Source of the DNA: Faecalibacterium sp.
GTDB taxonomy: Bacteria > Bacillota > Clostridia > Oscillospirales > Ruminococcaceae
Length of the DNA: 38,154 nucleotides
Direction of reading: 5' to 3'
Assembly (NCBI GenBank): GCA_029264955.1
Contig: JARHYC010000015.1
Location: forward strand, 1 to 38,154
The notes under the pieces are model-generated. The model was not told the origin of the DNA, did not search any database, and was given only the letters and a program-made list of their open reading frames with translations. Position numbers and translations under genes: made by a program. Below, one piece after another: positions 1-7,676 of the stretch. How positions within the stretch are numbered: position 1 is the first letter of the stretch; each line of letters begins with the position of its first letter.

Positions 1-171
1 TTCCACGTCCTTGACGGTCAGTGCATCACCGTTCTGGTAGACAGCATAAACCTGCTGACCGTTTGCCCAACCGCAAGCTGCGCTGACAGCGCCATCGGCA
101 AACAGTGCGGTATATGCACCATCATCGAAGAACTTGGACAGGATTTCCTGCTGATTCATTTTCGAAGCCAT
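1..171 (-). CDS. N-terminal part of a probable carboxyltransferase subunit (runs off the window)
   Basis: Only the first 57 codons lie in the window; the gene continues past position 1. The start is the ATG at 171, with a GGGAGG ribosome binding site about 8 nt upstream and a promoter further up. The visible part reads as an alpha/beta start: a helix ending in FFDDGAYTALF, then a glycine- and alanine-rich strand with ACGWANGQQVYAV. This resembles the beginning of small carboxyltransferase subunits of biotin-dependent carboxylases and decarboxylases in Clostridia, where a similar segment follows the 'DDGxF' motif. The assignment rests on this resemblance only; the diagnostic oxyanion-hole glycines are outside the window. 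Confidence 0.42.
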   Translation of the reverse strand, partial: MASKMNQQEILSKFFDDGAYTALFADGAVSAACGWANGQQVYAVYQNGDALTVKDVE

Positions 172-236
172 GTATAGACCTCCCGCTTCTGTGATTATTA
201 TTTCAAGCAATGTCGAAATGCACCAAAATTATAATT

Positions 237-265
237 ATTATACTATTTCACTCAAGAAGCCACAA
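237..265 (-). promoter_or_regulatory. Promoter of the partial carboxyltransferase gene
   Basis: On the minus strand, TTGTGG (265-260) and TATAAT (242-237) are separated by exactly 17 bp. The start codon follows about 66 nt downstream of the -10. The rest of the 172-333 gap is AT-rich and shows no other clear signal. Confidence 0.6.
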
Positions 266-333
266 GTATTTTGAGCACTTTACAATGAAGAAAAGGAAGC
301 CCCTTATTTGTCATTTTTTAGACAAAGTGACAA

Positions 334-1227
334 TTAGCCCTGTTTTTTCTCAAATTTCCGGCCTGCGGTGCGCCCGCCGGGCTTACGATTGCCGTTTGCG
401 GGGCGTGCGCCGGGCTTGCGGTCAGCGGATGCGGGGCGACGCTTTTTGCGTGCCGCGGCAGCTTCCTGCTGGCTGGTGGTGCGGGTGCGTGCGCGGCCCT
501 TTGCCGCTGCTGCACGCAGCCCGGACAGCTCCTGCTTGGTCAGGTCACGATATTCACCGGGCTGCAGCATACCCAGCTTGACAACGCCTTCGGCATTGCG
601 CTTCAGGCGCACAACCTCCAGGCCGACAGCTTCGCACATACGGCGAATCTCACGGTTTTTCCCTTCGCGCAGGGTCATTTCCATAACGGTGCGGCCCGGC
701 TCGTCCACAACAACATTGACGATTGCGGGCAGGGTCTTTGTGCCGTCATCCAGCACAACGCCCTGGGTCAGCTTGACCACCTGCTGCTCGGTTGCGCGGG
801 GGCGCACGGTAACACGGTACAGCTTGCTGATTTCGCCGGACGGATGGGTCATAGCCTGTGCGAATGCACCGTCGTTGGTCATCAGCAAAAGACCTTCGCT
901 GTCCTTATCCAGGCGGCCTACCGGGTAGATACGCGCGGGCACGTCCTTGACCAAGTCCAGAACGGTCTTGCGGCCCAGCTCGTCGCTGGCGGTGGTAACA
1001 TATCCACGAGGCTTGTACAGCATGATATAGTACATCTGCTGCTTTTTGTTGTAGATGATGCGCTGACCGTCAACGGTCAAAATGTCCTGATTGGGGTCCA
1101 TCTTGTCGCCAACCTTAACGGGGTGACCGTTCAGCTTTACACGGCCCTCGTTGATGATCTGCTCCGCAGCGCGGCGGGAGCAGAGGCCCTGCTCGGCCAT
1201 AATCTTCTGAATTCTTTCCTGTGCCAT
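334..1227 (-). CDS. rluB: RluB/RsuA-family pseudouridine synthase (probable 23S rRNA)
   Basis: Converts a uridine of rRNA (helix 89 of 23S rRNA in characterised RluB) to pseudouridine. Residues 1-60 form an S4 RNA-binding domain (QKIMAEQGLCSRRAAEQ, INEGRVKLNG). The catalytic domain carries YPVGRLDKDSEGLLLMTNDG with the conserved catalytic Asp at about residue 107, and REGKNREIRRM further on. The ATG at 1227 is chosen because the S4 domain starts there and an AAAGGG sequence lies upstream; an in-frame ATG 48 nt upstream would only add a non-conserved extension. The last ~55 residues are a Lys/Arg/Ala/Pro-rich low-complexity tail. It is the last gene of the scp block, 89 nt after ytfJ. Confidence 0.9.
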   Translation of the reverse strand: MAQERIQKIMAEQGLCSRRAAEQIINEGRVKLNGHPVKVGDKMDPNQDILTVDGQRIIYNKKQQMYYIMLYKPRGYVTTASDELGRKTVLDLVKDVPARIYPVGRLDKDSEGLLLMTNDGAFAQAMTHPSGEISKLYRVTVRPRATEQQVVKLTQGVVLDDGTKTLPAIVNVVVDEPGRTVMEMTLREGKNREIRRMCEAVGLEVVRLKRNAEGVVKLGMLQPGEYRDLTKQELSGLRAAAAKGRARTRTTSQQEAAAARKKRRPASADRKPGARPANGNRKPGGRTAGRKFEKKQG

Positions 1228-1316
1228 ATTTGTATTCCCTTTTCTTTCATACATAAACTTGTGTGTGAATTTCAAACAAGGGGCGGTCAGAAACGATCGC
1301 CCCTCACATGGTATGG

Positions 1317-1742
1317 TTATTGTGCAGCGTCGGTCTTGGCAGTTTTTGCCGCGGGGGCTGCTTTTTCTTTCTTGCCGGAGTTGACCAGCTCGGTCAGTCG
1401 GTCCACCAGCTCAGGCAGCATCGTCAGCGCACGGTCCATGGCGTTGCCGGAGTTGGACAGCTGAATGGTGCGCACATTGCCGCCCTGAATCACCAAAAAG
1501 GCAACCGGGGTAACCGATACGCCTGCACCGCCGCCGCCACCGAACAAATCCTTATTGGCTGCGTTTTTACCCTCAAAATCGGAACCACCGGAAGCGAAAC
1601 CGAAAGTAATCTTGGATACCGGCAGAATCACGGTTCCGTCCTCGGTATGCACAGGATCGCCGATGACCGTATTGGCATCGACCATTTCCCGCACCTTATC
1701 CATCGTAACACCCATAAAGCCTTGAATTGTATGCTCAGCCAT
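1317..1742 (-). CDS. ytfJ: GerW/YtfJ-family sporulation protein
   Basis: A 141-residue member of the YtfJ/GerW family, which is sporulation-associated and needed for germinant-specific spore functions in Bacillus. The family layout is visible: an N-terminal helix (IQGFMGVTMDKVREMVDANT), the strand motif VILPVSKITFGFASGG, a poly-glycine loop (DLFGGGGGAGVSVTPVAFLV) and a C-terminal helix. The tail is Lys/Ala-rich. The ATG at 1742 has AAGGAG 7 nt upstream. It lies 15 nt after the DUF2953 gene, the usual neighbour in Clostridia, so the two are very likely cotranscribed. Confidence 0.9.
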   Translation of the reverse strand: MAEHTIQGFMGVTMDKVREMVDANTVIGDPVHTEDGTVILPVSKITFGFASGGSDFEGKNAANKDLFGGGGGAGVSVTPVAFLVIQGGNVRTIQLSNSGNAMDRALTMLPELVDRLTELVNSGKKEKAAPAAKTAKTDAAQ

Positions 1743-1757
1743 CGTTGTTCTCCTTAC

Positions 1758-2519
1758 TTAATCTTCCTTTCCGGCAAACTGATCCAACAGCACCGGCAGA
1801 ATATTTGCTTTCCAAAGCAGCCAGACAAAGCGCGTGGCCGCTATTACCATTATAAGCAATCGGGCGGATATTTGACAAGAGAAACGGCTTTTTTTCTCGC
1901 CTTTCGCCAGAAAATCCGCTTCCAGACGGAACTCGTCAAAATCCAGCCAGACCGCACGGTTCAATACCCCCAGCCCCGCGTGCAGCCAAGCCTGCATTTT
2001 ACCGTATCGGATGGCGGTATCTGCCGCATCCTCACCCGTCACTGGGAGATATACCCGAATGTGCTTGACCTTTAAGCCGTTCAGGATACGTTTGCCCATT
2101 TTGCCCAGCCCCTTTACTGCCGTTACCATCTGGTCAAAGGTCAGCCGCATCAGCGCATTTTTGTCATGGGGTTTGGCATCGGCAGCTTCTGCCTGCTTTG
2201 CCGCAGCGTTTGGCTTGGGCACCTGTTCCGCCTGAGACGATTTCGAAGCTGTCGCTTTGGGTGGCTTTGAAGCCGCAGTTTTTGCCTTGGGCTTCTTTGT
2301 GGATTTGGCTTTCGTTTTTTTCGCCGGCTTTTCTTTCCGGGGCAGCAAGGTATATTTGAATCCCAGCGCCCCCACCTTCACCGTCAGGTCCTCGTCGTGG
2401 TAATCCAGCCACAGCGATACCGGAATCACCAGTGCAAGCAGAATCAGTGCCAGAATAACGAAAAGTAAAATCCCAAGCGCTTTCAACAGAAACAGCAAAG
2501 CCGTAATCAGGGCGGACAT
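1758..2519 (-). CDS. DUF2953 membrane-anchored protein
   Basis: A 253-residue protein of unknown function. It starts with a strong hydrophobic segment (residues 5-35, Leu/Ile/Val/Ala). A strand-rich part (VKVGALGFKYTLLP) follows, then a Lys/Ala/Pro/Ser-rich linker (residues ~60-115), then the conserved C-terminal DUF2953 region (VKGLGKMGKRIL, HIRVYLPVTGEDAADTAIRYG) and a second hydrophobic stretch near residues 220-245. The gene order scpA-scpB-DUF2953-ytfJ is typical of Clostridia. The start ATG at 2519 has GGAGG inside the end of scpB. A role in sporulation is inferred from context only. Confidence 0.75.
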   Translation of the reverse strand: MSALITALLFLLKALGILLFVILALILLALVIPVSLWLDYHDEDLTVKVGALGFKYTLLPRKEKPAKKTKAKSTKKPKAKTAASKPPKATASKSSQAEQVPKPNAAAKQAEAADAKPHDKNALMRLTFDQMVTAVKGLGKMGKRILNGLKVKHIRVYLPVTGEDAADTAIRYGKMQAWLHAGLGVLNRAVWLDFDEFRLEADFLAKGEKKSRFSCQISARLLIMVIAATRFVWLLWKANILPVLLDQFAGKED

Positions 2520-2521
2520 GA

Positions 2522-3064
2522 TTATGCCTCCTCTTCTGTGTCCGGCAGAGATATATCCCCATGCAGCGGCGGCAAATCTGCCAGACTGCGCAAGCCGAAC
2601 ACACGCAAAAAGGTGTCTGTCGTGCGGAAACTCACCGGGTGACCGGGCAAATCCAGCCGTCCGGCTTCTTCAATCAAATCCTTTTCCAGCAAACTGCTCA
2701 CCGTGTGGGAGGAATCCACACCGCGCACCTGCTCGATAAAAGAGCGGGAAACCGGCTGGTTATATGCGATGATGGTCAGGGTTTCCAGTGCCGCGCCGGA
2801 CAGCGGCACATTCCGCCGGGTGTCCAGAATCTGCTTGACCTGGGGGCTGTATTTGTTTTTGGTTGCCAGCTGCCAGTGGTCCTCTAACTGCAACAGACAC
2901 AACCCCCGGTCTTTCTTCTCATAATCCTCTTGCAGCGAAAGCAGCAAACGCTCCACCACAGGCGGCTCAATGCCCAGCACCGCCGCCAGCTTTTCGCCGG
3001 AAACCGGCTCGCCGTGGGCAAACAGCATGGCTTCTGCCGCCGCTTTGTATTCCTTTAAGTCCAT
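2522..3064 (-). CDS. scpB: Segregation and condensation protein B
   Basis: Subunit of the SMC-ScpA-ScpB condensin, which compacts and separates newly replicated chromosomes. The 180-residue product shows the two winged-helix domains of ScpB: MLFAHGEPVSGEKLAAVLGI, then LEDHWQLATKNKYSPQV, and the family signature LSGAALETLTIIAYNQPVSR followed by IEQVRGVDSSHTVSSLLEKDLI. The ATG at 3064 is chosen over one 24 nt upstream because AGGAG sits 7 nt before it. The start overlaps the end of scpA by 10 nt, indicating translational coupling. Confidence 0.95.
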   Translation of the reverse strand: MDLKEYKAAAEAMLFAHGEPVSGEKLAAVLGIEPPVVERLLLSLQEDYEKKDRGLCLLQLEDHWQLATKNKYSPQVKQILDTRRNVPLSGAALETLTIIAYNQPVSRSFIEQVRGVDSSHTVSSLLEKDLIEEAGRLDLPGHPVSFRTTDTFLRVFGLRSLADLPPLHGDISLPDTEEEA

Positions 3065-3789
3065 TCCGATTCTCCTGACGTATCCCATTTGATTTTTTCC
3101 CGACTGATTTTCAGCTCGGCATCGTCATCAATGCAGATGCGGCCATTGCGCACCATTTCCAACACCGCCAAAAAGGTGGCAACCGTTGTGCTGCGGCTGT
3201 CGCTTTTCGAGAACAGCTGATGCAGGCTGTGCAGTTTACCTGTTACCAGACCACGCAGAACGTGCACCACACGGCTTACCACCGACACGATAGGCGTAGA
3301 CACAATCGGCTCGAACACATCCTGCTCTACCTTTTTCCCTTTTTTGCCCTTGCCGCACAAAGCATCCCACGCATCGGCCAGCAGTTTCGGGTCGTGGTGC
3401 AGGTTGTATTCCATCGCCCAAGTCACCGGTGCAGGTTTACGCACGACCATATAGGTATCATCGTACATGACACCCAGCTGACCGGCCATCTTCTTGCAAA
3501 GGTCGTATTCAATCAGCTGACCGGTCAGCTCTTCTTTCATGCGCTCGGCTTCTTCGCTGCGGGGCAAAAGCAGATAGCTTTTCATCTCTACCAGACGGGC
3601 TGCCATCTCGATAAATTCGCTGGCAACATCCAGCCGATGCTCCTGCACGTTGCGAATAACCACCAAATACTGCTCGATCAGATCCAGAATGGGAATATCG
3701 TGCAGGTCCATCTTGTTTTTGCGAATCAGGCTCAGCAAAAGATCCAGCGGACCTTCAAAATTTTCCAGTTTGAATTGCAATTCTTCCAT
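3055..3789 (-). CDS. scpA: Segregation and condensation protein A
   Basis: Kleisin subunit of the SMC complex, bridging the SMC heads and binding ScpB. The N-terminus has the classic kleisin motif (FEGPLDLLLSLIRKNKMDLHDIPI) and the middle has EFIEMAARLVEMKSYLLLP. The C-terminal winged helix (FLAVLEMVRNGRICIDDDAEL, then ISREK) binds the SMC head. At 244 residues it has the usual length. It follows the site-2 protease gene by 21 nt and overlaps scpB, so the three form one transcript. Confidence 0.95.
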   Translation of the reverse strand: MEELQFKLENFEGPLDLLLSLIRKNKMDLHDIPILDLIEQYLVVIRNVQEHRLDVASEFIEMAARLVEMKSYLLLPRSEEAERMKEELTGQLIEYDLCKKMAGQLGVMYDDTYMVVRKPAPVTWAMEYNLHHDPKLLADAWDALCGKGKKGKKVEQDVFEPIVSTPIVSVVSRVVHVLRGLVTGKLHSLHQLFSKSDSRSTTVATFLAVLEMVRNGRICIDDDAELKISREKIKWDTSGESEWT

Positions 3790-3810
3790 GTTGATCCGGG
3801 TCCTTTTCTA

Positions 3811-4467
3811 TCAGGCAAAGAACAGCTTGACCGCGAGTACATCCACAAAGCTGGTTGCACGGTCCAGAACACCGACAGTGTAAGCGTTCAGCATACCCAG
3901 CGGACGGTCCAGTACGCCTACCATCAGCAGCAGGAACATACCGATGAAAATATACTGCTCGTATTTCATGATGTAAAAATACCACTTCTGGGGCAAAAAT
4001 GTGAGCAGAATACGGCTGCCGTCAAAGGGAGGGACCGGAATCAGGTTGAACACTGCCAGCGACACGTTCATAATAATCATGTAATACAAAATCTGGCTCA
4101 CCGCCGCGATCAGCATACCGTTTGCGCCTGTTGCCAGCGATATATACAGCACGATTTTATACAAAATCGCACTGACAAACGCCAGCGTAAAGTTGGCCGC
4201 CGGGCCGGCACAAGCCGTCAGCGCCATACCCAGCTTGGGGTTGCGGAACCGGTATGCCTGCGTCGGTACGGGCTTTGCCCAGCCAACACCGGCAACGATC
4301 ATGCACAGCGCACCCATCGGGTCAAAGTGTGCCATAGGGTTGATGGTCATGCGGCCCATGTCCTTTGCGGTACTGTCGCCCAGCTTCCAGCTGACAAATG
4401 CGTGGGCAGCTTCGTGGAACGGGATGGCCACCAGCATAACCAGAGCGCGGTAAAAATATGTTATCAT
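3811..4467 (-). CDS. Site-2 protease family (M50) zinc metalloprotease
   Basis: An integral-membrane protease of the M50 family. The zinc-binding HExxH is HEAAH at residues 18-22 inside the first transmembrane segment, and the third ligand region is seen in LIPVPPFDGSRIL. Several further hydrophobic segments follow; the length (218 residues) matches the short YwhC-like group without a PDZ domain. The ATG at 4467 is used because AGGAG lies 8 nt upstream; a GTG at 4476 would overlap the ribosome binding site. It is the first gene of the scpA-scpB operon, a common arrangement in Clostridia. The substrate is unknown. Confidence 0.88.
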   Translation of the reverse strand: MITYFYRALVMLVAIPFHEAAHAFVSWKLGDSTAKDMGRMTINPMAHFDPMGALCMIVAGVGWAKPVPTQAYRFRNPKLGMALTACAGPAANFTLAFVSAILYKIVLYISLATGANGMLIAAVSQILYYMIIMNVSLAVFNLIPVPPFDGSRILLTFLPQKWYFYIMKYEQYIFIGMFLLLMVGVLDRPLGMLNAYTVGVLDRATSFVDVLAVKLFFA

Positions 4468-4499
4468 AACGGGCACTCCTATCTATAATAATTCATATT

Positions 4500-4528
4500 A
4501 TTATACCCTGTTTTTGGATTTCAGACAA
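4500..4528 (-). promoter_or_regulatory. Promoter of the M50-scpA-scpB operon
   Basis: TTGTCT (4528-4523) and TATAAT (4505-4500) on the minus strand with a 17-bp spacer, about 33 nt before the M50 start codon. Confidence 0.65.
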
Positions 4529-4541
4529 GTATCGCCGCAGA

Positions 4542-4559
4542 TTTGCGCAATCGCGCAAA
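4542..4559. repeat. Perfect inverted repeat between divergent promoters
   Basis: TTTGCGC and GCGCAAA are separated by a 4-nt AATC loop. The repeat lies between the minus-strand M50/scp promoter and the plus-strand rpmB promoter. It could be an operator or the hairpin of an upstream leader; the sequence alone does not decide. Confidence 0.5.
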
Positions 4560-4585
4560 AAAAGTAAAATTTATCGGAAAAGCTC

Positions 4586-4614
4586 TTGCATTTTTTCACG
4601 CAGTCTGGTAAAAT
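4586..4614 (+). promoter_or_regulatory. rpmB promoter
   Basis: TTGCAT (4586-4591) and TAAAAT (4609-4614) with a 17-bp spacer. The transcript would start near 4621 and reach the GAGGAGG ribosome binding site at about 4654. Confidence 0.7.
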
Positions 4615-4670
4615 AGCTTAGCTGATGATTTATACGATTGCACATCAATATACGAGGAGGTGCAGCAAGT

Positions 4671-4859
4671 ATGGCCAAATGTTCCTGCTGTGGTAAAGGC
4701 GTGGCTTTCGGTATCCAGGTCTCCCACTCTCATCGTCGCAGCAACCGTACCTGGAAGTCCAACGTCAAGCGCGTTAAGGCAGTTGTCGATGGTTCTCCCA
4801 AGTATGTTTATGCATGCGCTCGTTGCCTGCGCTCTGGTAAGATTACCCGCGCTCTGTAA
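4671..4859 (+). CDS. rpmB: 50S ribosomal protein L28
   Basis: Large-subunit ribosomal protein L28, 62 residues. It starts MAKCSCCGKG and carries VSHSHRRSNRTWKSN and VKRVKA, both diagnostic. It has the zinc-binding version with two CxxC pairs (CSCC near the start and CARC near the end). The ATG at 4671 follows a near-perfect GAGGAGGTG ribosome binding site. It is monocistronic: its own promoter lies upstream and a terminator follows within 25 nt. Confidence 0.97.
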   Translation: MAKCSCCGKGVAFGIQVSHSHRRSNRTWKSNVKRVKAVVDGSPKYVYACARCLRSGKITRAL

Positions 4860-4881
4860 GGCGTAACATAACGAAAAATAG

Positions 4882-4916
4882 ACACGGACGATTAGCCACC
4901 GTCCGTGTTTTATTTT
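4882..4916 (+). terminator. rpmB terminator
   Basis: A 9-bp stem, ACACGGACG / CGTCCGTGT (4882-4890 and 4900-4908), is followed by TTTATTTT. Confidence 0.85.
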
Positions 4917-4929
4917 GCCCATTTTTCCG

Positions 4930-4971
4930 AAAACAAAGCACAGGGGGCGCTTTCCCCCTGTGCTTTGTTTT
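4930..4971. terminator. Strong bidirectional terminator
   Basis: An 18-bp perfect stem (4930-4947 with 4954-4971) carries AAAACAAAGCACAGGGGG and its complement around a 6-nt loop. A and T tracts flank it, so it can stop rpmB readthrough and the minus-strand membrane gene that ends at 5050. Confidence 0.9.
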
Positions 4972-5049
4972 TTATGTCAGATACGGCCTCGGTTTTGCGC
5001 GCCGCCTAGATGCAGCTGATCTTTTGCTGAAAAAGGCGCTGCAAAAGGC

Positions 5050-5553
5050 TCAGCCGGCACAGCTTGTTTGTAAACCGGTCCTTTTTTCGATTTCCGCAAT
5101 AAATTTTTCATTGGAAACCGGCTCCATATACAAAAAATGGTAGGTTTCGTCGGATGCCCCCCGAATCTTTGTATCAAACGTGAGCTTAAAGCATTTGAAG
5201 GATTCGCTGTACTCTACTTTTTGAATCTGGCGATACAAAACCTGAACGTCCGCCGCACAGCCTTTTTTCTGCTCCTCGTAATGAATTTTCATCTCATCTT
5301 CGCCAAAAAAGATTTGTGCCAAGGAAAATTCATAATGCGATGCATTCTCCTGCATGGCAGTAAATCTGTTTAGAATCACAACCGGGAGCACCGCACCCAG
5401 CAACGTACTCAGCTGAAACCCTGATGCAAAGAAGCTAATGATCGCCGAAAGAACGAGTATTCCCACAGCAACCCACAACGCTTTTGTAAATATCCGACGC
5501 GCCAAACTCGGCCGAACAAGAACCTTACTGCGAATCGACATTGTAGTTTCCAT
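5050..5553 (-). CDS. Uncharacterised membrane protein with two TM segments
   Basis: I do not recognise a named family. The 167-residue product has a short cytoplasmic start, two adjacent hydrophobic segments (ALWVAVGILVLSAIISFF and LLGAVLPVVIL) and a strand-rich C-terminal half (QIFFGEDEMKIHYEEQ, VQVLYRQIQKVEYSESFKCFKL). This is the layout of YcxB-like proteins with a PH-like domain. The ATG at 5553 has GGGAG 8 nt upstream and is preferred to earlier in-frame ATGs at 5598 and 5577. Its neighbour at 5636-6265 has the same layout, suggesting a diverged pair. Confidence 0.7.
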   Translation of the reverse strand: METTMSIRSKVLVRPSLARRIFTKALWVAVGILVLSAIISFFASGFQLSTLLGAVLPVVILNRFTAMQENASHYEFSLAQIFFGEDEMKIHYEEQKKGCAADVQVLYRQIQKVEYSESFKCFKLTFDTKIRGASDETYHFLYMEPVSNEKFIAEIEKRTGLQTSCAG

Positions 5554-5635
5554 CTTTAGCTCTCCCTTTTCATCCATCCACACACCCATGTATGTCATGT
5601 TTTTCTGACATTACAGATGTTCCATGTTACGCAAC

Positions 5636-6265
5636 TCACACAAACTGAAGGTCCACGCCATGCGCTTTCAGTTCATCAAAGAACGCCTGCTCGTTTTCCA
5701 GCGCCAGGAAAAACGAAAAGCTGGCCATATCTCCGAATTGTCCATGTGTAAATTGGTACGCAATTCTGTCTGCCGCCATGTCCTCATATTCTACCCGCTC
5801 GGTTCTGCCAACAACCGTAAACAGGCTCTGCGCTCTATCGATTTCTGCATGATGGATATTTTCATATGCAATTTGATGTACGATCATGCTTGTATCACAT
5901 TCGAAATCGTAGCGGTTATGGTAACCAAACTGAAAACCGGAATCATTGGAATACAAAAAGATTTTCCGCATTCCACTGTACGGTTTGCCTATATGCCGAA
6001 TGGCCTGATTTTTTGTAATAAAGGCCAAGCAAAACGGCACAACCGACAAAATAATACCCACAGCCACCATCAAAGCTACTGCCTCCATATCCGGAACAGT
6101 AGGGTCCAATCCCTGAATTGCCATAAACGCAATCGCGGCTACCCCCATGAGCAGGAAGAACCAACTGAGCAGATTCAACATCTTCCAAGATTTCTTTTTA
6201 CGGTACCATCGCTTTGTCAGTTTACGGAATTGGCTTTCCTCTATCTTATAGTACGTTTCTTTCAT
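5636..6265 (-). CDS. Uncharacterised membrane protein with two TM segments and a YcxB-like C-terminal domain
   Basis: A 209-residue protein with a basic N-terminus (KRWYRKKKSW), two transmembrane segments (residues ~31-50 and ~62-85) and a strand-rich cytoplasmic half. The soluble half contains FLYSNDSGFQFGYHNRYDFECDTS and a YENIHHAEIDR motif, as in YcxB-like PH-fold domains where a strand is followed by 'Y..I..v'. An AGGAAAGGA ribosome binding site precedes the ATG at 6265, and a good promoter lies 70-100 nt upstream. Function unknown. It probably heads a two-gene transcript with the gene ending at 5050 (82 nt apart). Confidence 0.72.
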   Translation of the reverse strand: MKETYYKIEESQFRKLTKRWYRKKKSWKMLNLLSWFFLLMGVAAIAFMAIQGLDPTVPDMEAVALMVAVGIILSVVPFCLAFITKNQAIRHIGKPYSGMRKIFLYSNDSGFQFGYHNRYDFECDTSMIVHQIAYENIHHAEIDRAQSLFTVVGRTERVEYEDMAADRIAYQFTHGQFGDMASFSFFLALENEQAFFDELKAHGVDLQFV

Positions 6266-6336
6266 TCTGTGTTCCTTTCCTGCTTTTTACTGCATCTGCT
6301 TTTTTATGCCGGGATCCCTGAAAATTCATTTTCATA

Positions 6337-6365
6337 GTAATACCAAATCCGACCCGTTTTGTCAA
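6337..6365 (-). promoter_or_regulatory. Promoter of the membrane-protein pair
   Basis: TTGACA (6365-6360) and TATTAC (6342-6337) on the minus strand with a 17-bp spacer. The rest of the 6266-6586 gap (about 320 nt) holds no convincing gene. A plus-strand promoter for the DUF4250 gene is expected near TACTAT at ~6535, but its -35 is poor. Confidence 0.65.
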
Positions 6366-6586
6366 TATTTTGACATTTTTTCTGTGCAGGGAATTCGTTC
6401 GCTACGCTCCGCGCAAAACAGCAGGCGAATGCGTCCAAACCCAAAAAAACGCAAGCGGCCTGTTCCGGTTTTCTCCCCTTGTGCGTTTCGCTTTGCGCCA
6501 TTGTAAAAATCCGATTGCTTTTCTCGGCTGTTTGTACTATCATGAAAACAACCAAACTTCAATTCAAATCGTCAGGAGGTATCTTT

Positions 6587-6763
6587 ATGCATATCCCACA
6601 AGACCCGGTTTTGCTGATGAGCACCATCAACACCCTATTGCGTGACCAATACCCCAATCTGGAGGCCCTGTGCGAAGACCGCGAGCTGGATGCCGCTTCG
6701 ATTCGTTCTACGTTGGAAGCTGCGGGCTTTGCCTATGTGCCGGAGCAAAACCAGTTCCGTTGA
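6587..6763 (+). CDS. DUF4250 small protein
   Basis: A 58-residue protein of the DUF4250 family, common in Firmicutes and of unknown function. The family pattern is clear: an N-terminal PQDPVLLMSTINTLLRDQYPNL, a central LCEDRELD, and a C-terminal AAGFAYVPEQNQF. The ATG at 6587 follows AGGAGGT at 6574-6580; upstream in-frame codons lack conservation. It precedes the esterase gene by 39 nt on the same strand, so the two are likely cotranscribed. Confidence 0.82.
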   Translation: MHIPQDPVLLMSTINTLLRDQYPNLEALCEDRELDAASIRSTLEAAGFAYVPEQNQFR

Positions 6764-6802
6764 TACGGGCTGCGTCGCATACGATAAAAGGAGTGGATTG
6801 CC

Positions 6803-7552
6803 ATGCAGATCAATTACTATAAAGAGTGGAGCGACTATCTGGGCCGAGAGATGGAGTTCAAGGTATTCGGCCATGGCGGCCGCCCTGTGGTGGTATTCCC
6901 CTGCCTGTCCGGTCGGTTTTATGACTGGGAAAATTTCGGCATGGTAGAAAAAGCCGCATGGTGGATCGACAAAGGGCAGATACAGCTTTTCTGTGTGGAT
7001 TCCATCGACTCGGAAAGCTGGGATGACCGTAACGGCGCCCCTCGCCGCCGCGCGGAAATGCAGGAAAAGTGGTTCAACTATCTGACCCATGAGCTGTACC
7101 CCCGCATGATTGCGCTGAACGGCGGCGAAAATCAGGGCAAAGCACTGGTTGCAGGCACAAGCGCAGGTGCCGGTCATGCCATGAACTGCTTTTTGCGCCG
7201 CCCGGATTTGTTCCATGGCGTGATTGCGCTTTCCGGCCTGTACAGCGCACAGCCTTACTTTGGCGATTACACCGACGATTTGGTGTATCGCAACACCCCG
7301 CTTTGCTATTTGGCAGACCTGCCTAGGGACGACCCGCACATGGAGCTGTACCGTCAGGCAGACCCGCTGCTTTTGTGCGTGGGTCAGGGCGCATGGGAGG
7401 ACGACTACACCACTTCCACCAAGGCGCTTGCCGCTTTGCTGGCGGAAAAAGAAATCCCCGCTCAGTTTGAGCTGTGGGGCTATGATGTGTCCCACGACTG
7501 GTACTGGTGGCAGAAACAATGGCAGATGTTCTTGGGGCGCATTTTCGGCTGA
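6803..7552 (+). CDS. Putative esterase, alpha/beta-hydrolase fold (esterase D/YbbA-like)
   Basis: A 249-residue serine esterase-like protein. The nucleophile elbow is GTSAGAG with Ser at about residue 120, and the likely catalytic His is in DVSHDW at about 231; an acidic residue near 199-200 (AWEDD) could complete the triad. The elbow has Ala where many family members have Gly-Gly (GxSxGG), a modest deviation. Repeated Trp/Tyr residues near the C-terminus (HDWYWWQKQW) are typical of this group. The start ATG at 6803 has AAGGAG about 10 nt upstream. No signal peptide, so it acts in the cytoplasm. Substrate unknown. Confidence 0.82.
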   Translation: MQINYYKEWSDYLGREMEFKVFGHGGRPVVVFPCLSGRFYDWENFGMVEKAAWWIDKGQIQLFCVDSIDSESWDDRNGAPRRRAEMQEKWFNYLTHELYPRMIALNGGENQGKALVAGTSAGAGHAMNCFLRRPDLFHGVIALSGLYSAQPYFGDYTDDLVYRNTPLCYLADLPRDDPHMELYRQADPLLLCVGQGAWEDDYTTSTKALAALLAEKEIPAQFELWGYDVSHDWYWWQKQWQMFLGRIFG

Positions 7553-7574
7553 TGGCCGCTGCAATCTCACAAAC

Positions 7575-7609
7575 AAAAAGGAGTGTATCCAGCGGATACG
7601 CTCCTTTTT
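7575..7609 (+). terminator. Terminator after the esterase gene
   Basis: AAAAAGGAGTGTATCC pairs with GGATACGCTCCTTTTT around a 3-nt loop, with one G-T type position. The stem closely resembles the mtaB terminator at 20554-20589. Confidence 0.88.
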
Positions 7610-7676
7610 CTGTTAGTTTATGCGGCTTATTCCGTCGCAGAATGTTTGCGGCTTACCCAAAGGCAGGCTGCCCGCT

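Noticed and set aside
300-332. Inverted repeat TTGTCA/TGACAA after rluB as a terminator
   Set aside because: Only a 6-bp stem with a 14-nt loop and no T run in the right place.
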